From the NCBI RefSeq assembly GCF_902459805.1, contig NZ_CABPST010000001.1, forward strand, positions 744,001 through 808,000: a DNA stretch of 64,000 nt, in the 5' to 3' direction. The notes below the pieces were generated by a model that did not search any database, was not told the DNA's origin, and saw nothing but the letters and a program-made list of their open reading frames with translations. Position 1 is the first letter of the stretch; every line of letters begins with the position of its first letter. A program made the position numbers and the translations under genes. The stretch comes from Pandoraea bronchicola (GTDB lineage: Bacteria; Pseudomonadota; Gammaproteobacteria; Burkholderiales; Burkholderiaceae). Positions 44,242 to 53,173 of this stretch are shown in pieces.

Positions 44242-46422
44242 ATGACTTCCACTTCCCAGCGTGGCGGCCTGAAGGTCGCAGACAATCTGATCGCGTTCAT
44301 CGAAAAGGAAGCCCTGCCGGGCACCGGCGTCGATGTGGATGCGTTCTGGAAAGGCTTCGACGCCATCGTCCATGACCTCGCCCCGAAGAACCGCGCACTG
44401 CTCGCCGAGCGCGACCGCCTGCAAGGCGAACTGGACGGCTGGCATCGCGCCAACCCGGGCCCGATCGCCGACACCGCCGCCTACCGCGCCTTCCTCGAAA
44501 AGATCGGCTATCTGCTGCCCGCGCCCGCCGGGGTGACGGCCACCACGGCCAACGTCGACTATGAAATCGCCGAACAGGCCGGCCCGCAGCTCGTCGTGCC
44601 GCTCTCGAATGCACGCTACGCCCTGAATGCCGCGAACGCGCGCTGGGGCAGCCTGTATGACGCCCTCTATGGCACTGACGCCATCCCCGAGACGGGCGGC
44701 GCCGAGAAGGGCACCGGCTACAACCCGAAGCGCGGCGAACTTGTGATCGCCTTCGCGCGCGGCTTCCTCGATCAGGCCGCCCCGCTGGCTGACGGCTCGC
44801 ACAAGGACGCTACCGGCTACAGCGTCGAGAACGGCAAGCTCGTAATCACGACCAAGGGCGGCAAGACCGCGCTGGCGACGCCGGCGCAGTTCATCGGCTA
44901 TCAGGGCGACGCGGCTGCCCCGACGGCCGTGCTGCTCAAGCACAACGGCCTGCATTTCGAGATCCAGTTCGACGCCACTCACCCGATCGGCAAGACCGAC
45001 GCCGCCCATATCAAGGACGTGCTCGTCGAAGCCGCCGTGACGACCATCATCGACTGCGAAGACTCGGTTGCCGCCGTGGACGCCGACGACAAGGTCGACC
45101 TGTACCGCAACTGGCTCGGCCTGATGCAGGGCACGCTGACCGAAGAGGTCGCGAAGGGCGGCAAGACCTTCACGCGCCGCCTGAATGCCGACCGCGAGTA
45201 CACCGGCGCCGACGGCAAGCCCGTGAAGCTGCATGGCCGCTCGCTGCTGTTCATCCGCAACGTCGGCCATCTGATGACCAACCCGGCGATCACCGATCGC
45301 GAGGGCCGCGAGATTCCGGAAGGCATTCTCGACGGCGTCGTCACCGTGCTCGCTTCGCTGCACGACCGCAAACATCAACTGAACTCGCGCACCGGCTCGA
45401 TCTACATCGTCAAGCCGAAGATGCACGGCCCGGCCGAAGTGGCCTTCGCCGACGAACTCTTCAGCCGTATCGAAGACCTGTACAGCCTGCCGCGCAACAC
45501 CCTCAAGATGGGCATCATGGACGAGGAGCGCCGCACCAGCGTGAACCTCTCGGCCTGTATCGCCGCTGCGGCGTCGCGCGTCGCGTTCATCAACACGGGC
45601 TTCCTGGATCGCACGGGTGACGAAATGCACACCGCGATGGAAGCCGGTCCGATGATGCGCAAGGGCGACATGAAGTCGTCGGCATGGATCACGGCCTATG
45701 AAAAGAGCAACGTGCTCGTGGGTCTGGCCGCCGGCCTGCGTGGCCGCGCGCAGATCGGCAAGGGCATGTGGGCCATGCCGGATCTGATGCACGCCATGCT
45801 CGAGCAGAAGATCGCGCATCCGAAAGCCGGCGCGAACACCGCCTGGGTGCCGTCGCCGACCGCCGCCACGCTGCACGCCCTGCATTACCACATGGTCGAT
45901 GTGCAGGCAGTCCAGCAAGCCCTCGAGAAGATCGACTACGCGAAGGAACGCGACGCGCTGCTCACGGGCCTGCTGACCGTGCCCGTCGTGGCCAAGGCCG
46001 AGTGGAGCGCTGACGAGATCCGCAAGGAAATCGAGAACAACGCGCAAGGCATTCTGGGCTACGTCGTTCGCTGGATCGATCAGGGTGTGGGCTGCTCGAA
46101 GGTGCCGGACATCAACGACGTCGGCCTGATGGAAGATCGCGCCACGCTGCGTATTTCGAGCCAGCATCTGGCGAACTGGCTGCGTCATGGCGTCATCACG
46201 CGCGAGCAGGTCGAAGAGACGCTGAAGCGCATGGCCGCCGTGGTCGACAAGCAGAATGCGGGCGACAAGCAGTATCGTCCGATGGCGCCGAACTTCGACG
46301 ACTCGCTGGCGTTCAAGGCCGCAAGCGCGCTGGTGTTCGAAGGCCTGACGCAGCCCAACGGCTACACCGAGCCGCTGCTGCACAAGTACCGTCTCGAACT
46401 GAAGGCAAAGCAACGCGGGTAA
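44242..46422 (+). CDS. glcB: Malate synthase G
   Basis: A 726-residue enzyme joining glyoxylate and acetyl-CoA to give malate and CoA, used in growth on acetate, glycolate and allantoin-derived glyoxylate. Length and motifs match the G isoform: [20 protein letters not shown], the FAD-free core [38 protein letters not shown] and the C-terminal catalytic Asp in [12 protein letters not shown]. Codon use is strongly biased to C/G, suggesting high expression. The ATG at 44242 is the only plausible start. A terminator follows. Confidence 0.96.
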   Translation: MTSTSQRGGLKVADNLIAFIEKEALPGTGVDVDAFWKGFDAIVHDLAPKNRALLAERDRLQGELDGWHRANPGPIADTAAYRAFLEKIGYLLPAPAGVTATTANVDYEIAEQAGPQLVVPLSNARYALNAANARWGSLYDALYGTDAIPETGGAEKGTGYNPKRGELVIAFARGFLDQAAPLADGSHKDATGYSVENGKLVITTKGGKTALATPAQFIGYQGDAAAPTAVLLKHNGLHFEIQFDATHPIGKTDAAHIKDVLVEAAVTTIIDCEDSVAAVDADDKVDLYRNWLGLMQGTLTEEVAKGGKTFTRRLNADREYTGADGKPVKLHGRSLLFIRNVGHLMTNPAITDREGREIPEGILDGVVTVLASLHDRKHQLNSRTGSIYIVKPKMHGPAEVAFADELFSRIEDLYSLPRNTLKMGIMDEERRTSVNLSACIAAAASRVAFINTGFLDRTGDEMHTAMEAGPMMRKGDMKSSAWITAYEKSNVLVGLAAGLRGRAQIGKGMWAMPDLMHAMLEQKIAHPKAGANTAWVPSPTAATLHALHYHMVDVQAVQQALEKIDYAKERDALLTGLLTVPVVAKAEWSADEIRKEIENNAQGILGYVVRWIDQGVGCSKVPDINDVGLMEDRATLRISSQHLANWLRHGVITREQVEETLKRMAAVVDKQNAGDKQYRPMAPNFDDSLAFKAASALVFEGLTQPNGYTEPLLHKYRLELKAKQRG

Positions 46423-46474
46423 TCGCCTGAGGTGATCGCCCGCCGATAGGTCAGAACACACGAGACTTATCAGC

Positions 46475-46508
46475 AGACGCCCGACGGGGTAACCTGTCGG
46501 GCGTCTTT
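46475..46508 (+). terminator. Rho-independent terminator after glcB
   Basis: AGACGCCCGAC (46475-46485) pairs perfectly with GTCGGGCGTCT (46496-46506), followed by a short T-run. Confidence 0.8.
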
Positions 46509-46533
46509 GTATTTTCAGGAGCCAGCCCCGCGC

Positions 46534-47811
46534 ATGGATCCCGCCATCGCCCTGCAACGCGCCGAACGGCGTGCCCTGTCCTTCCTGCTGGTAGCGCTGG
46601 CGATCTTCATCGCCACGCTCTTCATGCCGGAGCACTTCGTCACCGGCTGGATTCGCGCAGCGGCCGAAGCCGCGATGGTCGGCGGACTGGCCGACTGGTT
46701 TGCGGTCGAAGCCCTGTTCCGGCGCATTCCGATCCCCGGTCTGGCGCGGCATACGAACATTCTGATCCGCAAGAAAGACGCCCTCGGTGACGGTCTCGCG
46801 CGCTTCGTGCGCGAGAAGTTTCTCGACACGCCTTCGGTCGTCCGCCTCATACAACAACAGAATCCGGCGGATGCCGTTTCGCACTGGCTCGGCTCGCACG
46901 AGAACACACGTCAACTGAGCGCGGTGCTGGTGAAAGTGGCCGGCGGTGTGCTCGACGTAATGGACGAGCGCAACGTGCAGGCCTTCATCCGCCGCGCGCT
47001 CGACACCATGATCGACCGGCTGGACCTGTCGCAATCGGCGGCCGCCATTCTCGACACGCTCACGCGCGACGGCCGCCACCAGGCGCTGCTCGACGAGACG
47101 CTCGACTATCTCGTCGAACTCCTTAATGAGCCGCAGACGCGCGAATTCATCTCGGCACGCATCGTCGAATGGCTCAAGACCGATCATCCGAAGAAGGAAA
47201 AAGTGTTGCCCTCCGAGTGGCTCGGCAACAAGGGGTCGGACATGATCGCGGCAGCCGTCACACGTCTGCTCGCGCAGATGGAGGCCGACGAATCGCATCA
47301 ACTCCGTCAGGCGTTCGATCGTGCGGTGGCGGGACTGATCGAGCGACTCAAGCACGATGCCGAATTCCAGGCGAAGCTCGACACGTTCAAGACACAGCTC
47401 AAAGGCGACACCGCGCTCAATGCCTATGTCGGCGGCCTGTGGAACGAGTGGCGAAACTGGGTGAAGCGCGACCTCGCGCACGACGATTCGGTGATCGGCG
47501 CCAGGATCACTGACGCAGCAGCGTGGATTGGTCAGGAACTGGCGCGAAGCGAGTCGTTGCGAAAGGCGCTCGACGCGCAATTGCTGGATGCCGCCGAGCG
47601 CATGGCACCCGGCTTCGCCGACTTCGTGACGGCGCATATCCGCGCGACGGTGCATGGCTGGAACGCGGAGCATCTGTCCCAGCAGATCCGCCTGAGCGTG
47701 GGGCAGGATCTCCAGTACATCCGTATCAACGGCACCCTCGTCGGCGGGCTGATCGGCGCCGTGCTGTACCTGATCGCGCAAGCACCGGTATTGCTCGCAC
47801 GACCCCACTGA
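46534..47811 (+). CDS. DUF445 family membrane protein
   Basis: A 425-residue protein of the YjiN/DUF445 family. An N-terminal hydrophobic segment (FLLVALAIFIATLFMP) and GGLADWFAVEALFRR, the family signature, are followed by a long helical domain and a C-terminal helix (LVGGLIGAVLYLIAQAPVLL). Function is unknown in the family. The ATG at 46534 has AGGAG 12 bases upstream; a TTG at 46507 overlaps the glcB terminator and is rejected. Confidence 0.85.
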   Translation: MDPAIALQRAERRALSFLLVALAIFIATLFMPEHFVTGWIRAAAEAAMVGGLADWFAVEALFRRIPIPGLARHTNILIRKKDALGDGLARFVREKFLDTPSVVRLIQQQNPADAVSHWLGSHENTRQLSAVLVKVAGGVLDVMDERNVQAFIRRALDTMIDRLDLSQSAAAILDTLTRDGRHQALLDETLDYLVELLNEPQTREFISARIVEWLKTDHPKKEKVLPSEWLGNKGSDMIAAAVTRLLAQMEADESHQLRQAFDRAVAGLIERLKHDAEFQAKLDTFKTQLKGDTALNAYVGGLWNEWRNWVKRDLAHDDSVIGARITDAAAWIGQELARSESLRKALDAQLLDAAERMAPGFADFVTAHIRATVHGWNAEHLSQQIRLSVGQDLQYIRINGTLVGGLIGAVLYLIAQAPVLLARPH

Positions 47812-47938
47812 GCCCCCCTTCCGGCAGCCCCGCAGACGCCGCCTCTCAGACCGGCGCCTGCCCGGCGCAACGCCGGCGACGCGCCGCAACGCCCATTCGA
47901 CATTCCGCTTCCCGAGACGCCACGCGGCCTCCCCGCTA

Positions 47939-47961
47939 ATATCGATTAAATTTATCGATAT
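47939..47961. promoter_or_regulatory. Inverted repeat upstream of porin gene
   Basis: ATATCGAT and ATCGATAT form a perfect eight-base inverted repeat around TAAATTT, 116 bases before the porin start in a very AT-rich stretch. It is a good candidate for a regulator site, possibly of the LysR encoded in the same cluster. Confidence 0.45.
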
Positions 47962-48076
47962 ATAAAAAATCAAAATTATATTTATACAACCCTGTTCCCT
48001 ATAGTTCGGTCCCAGCCGCGCCATCTCTCGCGAGCGCGCAGATGCTTCCCGAATACCTTAGAGAACGCCACATCTC

Positions 48077-49207
48077 ATGAAGACCACGATTCTGGCCCGT
48101 CTGGGCCTCGCCGGCGCATGCGCCGCTATGAGCCTTGCCGCCACCACCGCGCATGCGCAAAGCAACGTCACCATTTACGGCCTGATTTCGGGCGGCGTGG
48201 GCTACGTGAGTAATCAGGGCGGCAACAAGACGTGGCAGGCGCTCTCGGGCACCAACCAGAATCCGCGCTGGGGCTTCCGTGGTTCGGAAGATCTCGGTAA
48301 CGGCACCAAGGCCATCTTCACGCTCGAAGCCGGCTTCAGCATCGTGAACGGCACGGGTGCGCAGAACGGCCGCGCCTTTGGCCGTCAGTCGTTCGTCGGT
48401 CTGTCGGACAACACCTGGGGTACGGTCACGCTGGGTCGTCAGTACGACACCATCCACGATTACGTGGGCCCGATCATCATTTCGAGCAACGGCGTGAACA
48501 TTGGCGACAACGACAACGGGTACAACGATATCCGTATGCAGAACTCGGTGAAGTGGGTGAGCCCGACGGTCGGCGGCTTCCACGGCACGGCGCAATACGG
48601 CTTCTCGAACTCGGCCACCGGCTTTCGCAACAACAACGCCTACAGCGTCGGCCTCGGCTACAAGTACGCCGATTTCGACTGGAATGCGGCCTACGCGCAG
48701 TACAACAATCCGTACAGCGGCACGAACAACGACGGCGCCATCGCCAACGACTACGCCAGCCCGCTGCTGATCTTCTCGAAGAGCGCCACGCGTGCGAACG
48801 TCTTCGCGAACCAGCAACGTATCTTCGCCACAGGCGGCTTCTATCGCTGGGGCCCGGCCCTCATCGGCGCGATGTTCTCGGACGTGCGCTACACCTACCT
48901 CGACGCTTCGCATCTGCATCTGCAGAACTACAACCTGACGCTCAACTACAACGTCACCCCGGCCCTCGTGCTCGGCGCGGCGTACGGTTTCACGTCGGGC
49001 AAGTACGATGTGATCAACACGCGTCCGCAATGGCATCAGGTGAACCTGCAGGCCGACTACTGGCTGTCGAAGCGCACGGACGTCGCGCTCACGCTCAACG
49101 CCCAGCAAGCCGCCGGCGATGCGCAATACGCACAGCTCTTCGGCTACGCAGCCTCGAGCACGAAGCGCCAGATGGCCGTGACGCTGGGCATGCGTCACAC
49201 GTTCTGA
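48077..49207 (+). CDS. Gram-negative porin (OmpC/Omp32-like)
   Basis: A 376-residue outer-membrane channel. A signal peptide (cleavage near AHAQ, residue 27) leads to the Burkholderiales porin start SNVTIYGLISGGVGYVS, then GFRGSEDLGNGTKAIFTLEA and GRQSFVGLSDNTWGTVTLGR, and the chain ends in an aromatic residue (MRHTF), needed for assembly by the Bam complex. The pattern predicts a 16-strand trimeric barrel. It is directly upstream of the nucleoside hydrolase gene, suggesting a channel for nucleosides or related solutes; substrate is inferred. Confidence 0.92.
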   Translation: MKTTILARLGLAGACAAMSLAATTAHAQSNVTIYGLISGGVGYVSNQGGNKTWQALSGTNQNPRWGFRGSEDLGNGTKAIFTLEAGFSIVNGTGAQNGRAFGRQSFVGLSDNTWGTVTLGRQYDTIHDYVGPIIISSNGVNIGDNDNGYNDIRMQNSVKWVSPTVGGFHGTAQYGFSNSATGFRNNNAYSVGLGYKYADFDWNAAYAQYNNPYSGTNNDGAIANDYASPLLIFSKSATRANVFANQQRIFATGGFYRWGPALIGAMFSDVRYTYLDASHLHLQNYNLTLNYNVTPALVLGAAYGFTSGKYDVINTRPQWHQVNLQADYWLSKRTDVALTLNAQQAAGDAQYAQLFGYAASSTKRQMAVTLGMRHTF

Positions 49208-49253
49208 CACACGCAGATACGACCAGCGCGACCGAAACGCGCTGTCTCCCTCA

Positions 49254-50405
49254 ATGCATAGCAAGTTCGACATCATGGCCGATCTGCACGAACTGAACTC
49301 ACCGAGCGACGCGGACGCAACGCGTCAACGCAACCGTCGCAGCTTCCTGCGCACGTCGCTCGCCGCATCGCTGGCCACGCTGGGTGCGACCGGTGCCGGC
49401 AGCGCCTTCGCGGAACTCACGTCGACCGAAGGCGCCGCCCGTCTGGCGGTCGATGGCGTGTCGCGCCGCACTGTCATCATCGACTGCGATCCGGGGCAGG
49501 ACGACGCCATCGCGATCCTCTTCGCGCTGGGCGCCCACGACCAGATCGACCTCAAGGCGCTCACCGCCGTGGGCGGCAACGTGCCGCTGAGTCTGACCGA
49601 GCGCAACGCCCGCATCGTGCGCGACTGGGCAGACAAAACCAAGACGCTGCCGGTCTACGCCGGGTGCCCGAAGCCGCTCATGCGCGAGTTGATCACCGCC
49701 GCGAACGTGCATGGCCGCACCGGTCTCGACGGTGTGACGCTGCACGAGCCGCGTGGCCCGCTCGCCCCGCAGCACGCCGTGACGTATCTGATCGACACCC
49801 TGCGCGCCGCCGCGCCGGGCAGCGTGACGCTCGTGGCGCTCGGCCCGCTGACCAACATCGCCACCGCACTGACCGCCGCACCGCAAGGCGCCAAGGCCCT
49901 GCGTGAAATCGTGTTGATGGGGGGGGCTTGGTTCGAGCGCGGCAACATCACGCCGTCGGCCGAATTCAACATCTATGTCGATCCGGAAGCCGCGAGCATC
50001 GTGCTCGGCGCCGGCGTGCCGGTAACCGTGTTGCCGCGCGACGTGTGCGTGAAGGCGCCGATCACACCGGCGCGCATCGCCCCGTTCCGCGCACTGAAGA
50101 ATCGTTGCGGCCCGATCGTAGCGGACATTCTTGCGGCGGAAGTGGCCTATCAGAAGGGACGTCGCGGTGTGGAATCCGCGCCAATGTACGACCCGTGCAC
50201 CATCGGCTATCTGGTCGACCCGACGATGTTCGGCGGCCGCCGTGTGAACGTTGCCGTGGAAACGACAGGCCAGCTCACGCTGGGCGAGACGGTCGTGGAC
50301 TGGAACGGCCGCTCGAAGCGCGCCGTGAATGCCACCTGGATCACCGACGTCGACGCCGATCGTTTCTACGACACCTTGCTCGAGCGCATCGCGCGTTTGC
50401 CGTAA
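49254..50405 (+). CDS. Tat-exported nucleoside hydrolase
   Basis: A 383-residue enzyme expected to split ribonucleosides into base and ribose. A twin-arginine signal (RRSFLRTSLAASLATLG, about residues 25-45) indicates export of the folded protein. The calcium-binding DCDPGQDDAIA motif, ALTAVGGNVPL and EFNIYVDPEAA are present. In the usual HDP(C) active-site motif the His is replaced by Tyr (PMYDPCTIG). It is 46 bases after the porin gene and before a purine permease, so it likely works in the periplasm. Start at 49254 or 49275. A terminator follows. Confidence 0.9.
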   Translation: MHSKFDIMADLHELNSPSDADATRQRNRRSFLRTSLAASLATLGATGAGSAFAELTSTEGAARLAVDGVSRRTVIIDCDPGQDDAIAILFALGAHDQIDLKALTAVGGNVPLSLTERNARIVRDWADKTKTLPVYAGCPKPLMRELITAANVHGRTGLDGVTLHEPRGPLAPQHAVTYLIDTLRAAAPGSVTLVALGPLTNIATALTAAPQGAKALREIVLMGGAWFERGNITPSAEFNIYVDPEAASIVLGAGVPVTVLPRDVCVKAPITPARIAPFRALKNRCGPIVADILAAEVAYQKGRRGVESAPMYDPCTIGYLVDPTMFGGRRVNVAVETTGQLTLGETVVDWNGRSKRAVNATWITDVDADRFYDTLLERIARLP

Positions 50406-50436
50406 GCGGCAGAGAAAAAAACGTCTGCGCGCGAAC

Positions 50437-50470
50437 AACGCGGTGGCCCGGAACGGCCGCCGCGTTTTTT
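50437..50470. terminator. Rho-independent terminator
   Basis: AACGCGGTGGCC (50437-50448) pairs with GGCCGCCGCGTT (50455-50466) with one G-T pair and a T-run. It lies between the convergent nucleoside hydrolase and LysR genes. Confidence 0.82.
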
Positions 50471-50493
50471 GCGTGACGGCCGTGCGCGGGCGA

Positions 50494-51519
50494 TTACATC
50501 GCGAGATGCTTCGCGATCCAGTCGCGACAGGCGCTGACCTGCGGGCCGCGTTCCTTGCCTTCGAGCGACATCAGCGCCACGGTGCGCGTCACACGCGGTG
50601 CCGTGACGTCGAGTGCAACGAGCACCGGGTCGTGCAGATGCAAGGTGTAGAGCCTGGGCAGGATCGCCAGGGCGAGTCCGCTGCGCACCAGCGCGTAAAG
50701 GGGCTCGGTGTACTCCATGCGGTACTTCGGTTCGAGCCGCAGATTCTGCGAGCCCCCCGTGCGCTGCAGGGAATCGCTGACGTTACCGCGTACGAATACC
50801 GCGAGGTCGCGCTCGGTGAGCTGCGCCCACGTGACGGAGGCCTCCGAGGCGAGCGAATCGTCACGACGCGCCACGAGCACGATCTCGTCGTCGAACAGGT
50901 CGTCGCAACGAAAGCCGTCGGCACCGGCCGCATGACCGGCCTCGTCGGCATCGTCGCGAACCCCGACGCCGAGGTCGATTTCGCCGCGCGCGAGGGCGGC
51001 AACGAGTTCGCTGTTCGGCAGATCGGACAGCGCGAAGCGCACGTTCGGATACGCCTCGCGCAGCGTGCCGAGCACCGGCAGCAGACGCGCCGCGACAGAC
51101 GGGATGAAGCCGATGCGCACCGTCTGCGCTTGCAGCGCGAAGGTGCTCGACATGTCGTCGAACGTTCCGCGTGCGGCGTTGAGCAGACGTTCGGCCAGCG
51201 GCAGGATGGTGGTGCCCGCTTCGGTCAGCGTCAGACGATGCGCCGAGCGCTCGAACAGCCTGCCGCCGAGCAGAAATTCGATCTGACGGATCGCCGCCGT
51301 AAGGGCCGGTTGCGTGACCGAGAGCGCCTGCGCCGCCTGCGTGAAGCTGCGCGAATGCGCCAGCGCCACGAAGTACTGCACCTGACGCAGCGTGAGGGCC
51401 GGCAAGGGCGGGACCTGCGGCACGCCGGCATTCGGCGAACCCGATGCGGCAGCCTTCGATGCCTTTGGCTCGCCCGGACTGGCCACAGTGTTATCGGTAC
51501 GTCGTGACGAAGTCGCCAT
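50494..51519 (-). CDS. LysR-family regulator of the purine cluster
   Basis: A 341-residue regulator with a 45-residue Ser/Pro-rich lead before the usual LysR start (LTLRQVQYFVALAHSRSFTQ), helix-turn-helix AAQALSVTQPALTAAIRQIE and an effector domain. The start at 51519 has AGGAG upstream; the frame extends 25 codons without support. It is divergent from the NCS2 permease, with a GATTC/GAATC repeat between, and lies inside the porin-hydrolase-permease-deaminase cluster, so purine metabolism control is likely. Confidence 0.86.
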   Translation of the reverse strand: MATSSRRTDNTVASPGEPKASKAAASGSPNAGVPQVPPLPALTLRQVQYFVALAHSRSFTQAAQALSVTQPALTAAIRQIEFLLGGRLFERSAHRLTLTEAGTTILPLAERLLNAARGTFDDMSSTFALQAQTVRIGFIPSVAARLLPVLGTLREAYPNVRFALSDLPNSELVAALARGEIDLGVGVRDDADEAGHAAGADGFRCDDLFDDEIVLVARRDDSLASEASVTWAQLTERDLAVFVRGNVSDSLQRTGGSQNLRLEPKYRMEYTEPLYALVRSGLALAILPRLYTLHLHDPVLVALDVTAPRVTRTVALMSLEGKERGPQVSACRDWIAKHLAM

Positions 51520-51624
51520 GGCGCGCTCCTGTTGTGGTGTCCTGACGTGACGGCAGGACAGCGGTACCGCGAGACCGCAGGAAACGCCGGACACGCCGGG
51601 AATCCACGGCCTTCACGAAGAATA

Positions 51625-51642
51625 GATTCGAATTATTGAATC
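51625..51642. promoter_or_regulatory. Candidate LysR box upstream of NCS2 permease
   Basis: GATTC and GAATC in inverted order with an eight-base AT-rich spacer, 74 bases before the permease start and inside the divergent gap with the LysR gene. Position and symmetry fit a LysR box; not proven. Confidence 0.35.
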
Positions 51643-51715
51643 ATAAGTAATTTCATTTTTTATTTATAGTCGCGCGCACGTAAAGTGCCACGCAAAGACC
51701 CACTATTCTTGGCTT

Positions 51716-53110
51716 ATGCAGACTTCTACTCCTGAGCGCGACACGGCGCGCCCGACGGCTTGCGCGACGATTCCGGGCCACACTGGCACCGTCCCGGGCG
51801 GCTGGCTCGAGCGCCGCTTCGCCATCGCCAAGCGCGGCTCGAGCGTGCGCACCGAGGTGCTGGCCGGCATCACCACGTTCCTCGCCGCCGCCTATCTGCT
51901 CGTCGTGATCCCGTCGCTGCTCGCCACGGGCGGCATGGATCGCGGCGCGGCCACCACGGCCGTCATGTTGGTCTTCGTGCTGTTCTCGGTATTGATGGGC
52001 TTCTACGCGAACCTGCCGTTCGTTGTGGGCCCGGGCATCGGCGGGTCGGTCATCGTGGGCGTCACGCTGGCCGCCACCGAGCATGTGGCCTGGCAGACGG
52101 GCATCGCCATCGCTTTCCTGTCCGGCGTGCTGTTCCTGCTGCTGACCCTCGTTGGCGCCCGCAGCGTTGTGGCGCGACTGATTCCGACGGCCATCAAGCT
52201 CGGTCTGGGCGCTTCCATCGGCCTGTTCATCGCTGTGCTCGGAGTGCGCAATGCGGGGATGGTCGTGGCCAACGCCAAGACCAACGCGTTTGCGCTGGGC
52301 GACTTCAGCAAGCCGGGTACGATCGTCGCGCTGATCGGTCTGGGCACCGCCGTGCTGCTGCAAGGCCGCAAGGTGCCGGGCGCCATCCTCTGGTCGATTC
52401 TGGTGGCCGCGCTGGCCGGTGTGCCGCTCGGCGTGACCAAGGTGCCCGAGTCGTTCGTCTCGCTGCCGCACAGCATTGCGCCGGTGGCCTTCCAGCTCGA
52501 TCTGCACAGCGCACTCACGATTGCGGCGCTGCCGTATCTGTTTGCGTTCTTCGCCGCCGAGTTCTTCTCGACGCTGGGCACCACGCTGGCCGTTGGCGGC
52601 AAGGCCGGCCTGCTCGACGAGCACGGCAACATGGAGAACATCAACCGCCCGTTCCTCGTCGATTCGATTGCCGCAACCGGTGGTGCGCTGCTGGGTATTC
52701 CGGCGCTGACGGCGCTGGTCGAGTCGGCTGCGGGGGTCGAAGCCGGGGGCCGCACCGGCCTCACGTCGATTGCCGCCGCTCTGATGTTCGCGCTGGTGTG
52801 CTTCTTCGTGCCGGTGGCACTGGCGATTCCCAAGGAGGCCACCGCGCCTGCGCTGATCCTCATCGGACTGTCGATGTTCAGCACGATCCGTCATGTGCCG
52901 TTCGACGACTTCAGCGACGCGTTCCCCGTGTTGGCAATGGTGCTGCTCACGCTGCTCTCGAATAGCTTCGGCACCGGTATTGCGGGCGGTCTGCTGTGCT
53001 ACGTGCTGGTCAAGGCACTGATGGGCCGCTTCAAGGAGCTGCCGTGGGGGCTGTACGTACTGGCACTTCCGCTGGCGTATTACTTCTGGACGGTGGTCGG
53101 GCGCCATTGA
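51716..53110 (+). CDS. NCS2 family purine permease (AzgA-like)
   Basis: A 464-residue inner-membrane symporter with about 14 helices. The GKAGLLDEHGNME segment, TALVESAAGVEAGGRTGLTS and GPGIGGSVIVGVT are typical of the AzgA/PurP group that imports adenine, guanine and hypoxanthine with protons. The group's usual FDT in the helix before GTTL is FST here (EFFSTLGTTLAVGG), which may alter specificity. The gene is divergent from the LysR regulator and precedes the deaminase gene by 63 bases. Confidence 0.88.
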   Translation: MQTSTPERDTARPTACATIPGHTGTVPGGWLERRFAIAKRGSSVRTEVLAGITTFLAAAYLLVVIPSLLATGGMDRGAATTAVMLVFVLFSVLMGFYANLPFVVGPGIGGSVIVGVTLAATEHVAWQTGIAIAFLSGVLFLLLTLVGARSVVARLIPTAIKLGLGASIGLFIAVLGVRNAGMVVANAKTNAFALGDFSKPGTIVALIGLGTAVLLQGRKVPGAILWSILVAALAGVPLGVTKVPESFVSLPHSIAPVAFQLDLHSALTIAALPYLFAFFAAEFFSTLGTTLAVGGKAGLLDEHGNMENINRPFLVDSIAATGGALLGIPALTALVESAAGVEAGGRTGLTSIAAALMFALVCFFVPVALAIPKEATAPALILIGLSMFSTIRHVPFDDFSDAFPVLAMVLLTLLSNSFGTGIAGGLLCYVLVKALMGRFKELPWGLYVLALPLAYYFWTVVGRH

Positions 53111-53173
53111 CCGGCGCATCGTCCGCCCGGCAGATCCCCATCTGCCGGTGAATTCAAGATAAGACTAGACGTT

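Noticed and set aside
44134-48024. A 1296-codon open frame antisense to glcB and the DUF445 gene
   Set aside because: It mirrors two well-supported genes, is rich in Arg, His and Gln as expected from antisense of GC-rich codons, and has no recognisable domain.
51653-53119. 488-codon frame opposite the NCS2 permease
   Set aside because: Gln/Arg/His-rich antisense composition; the permease is clear on the plus strand.
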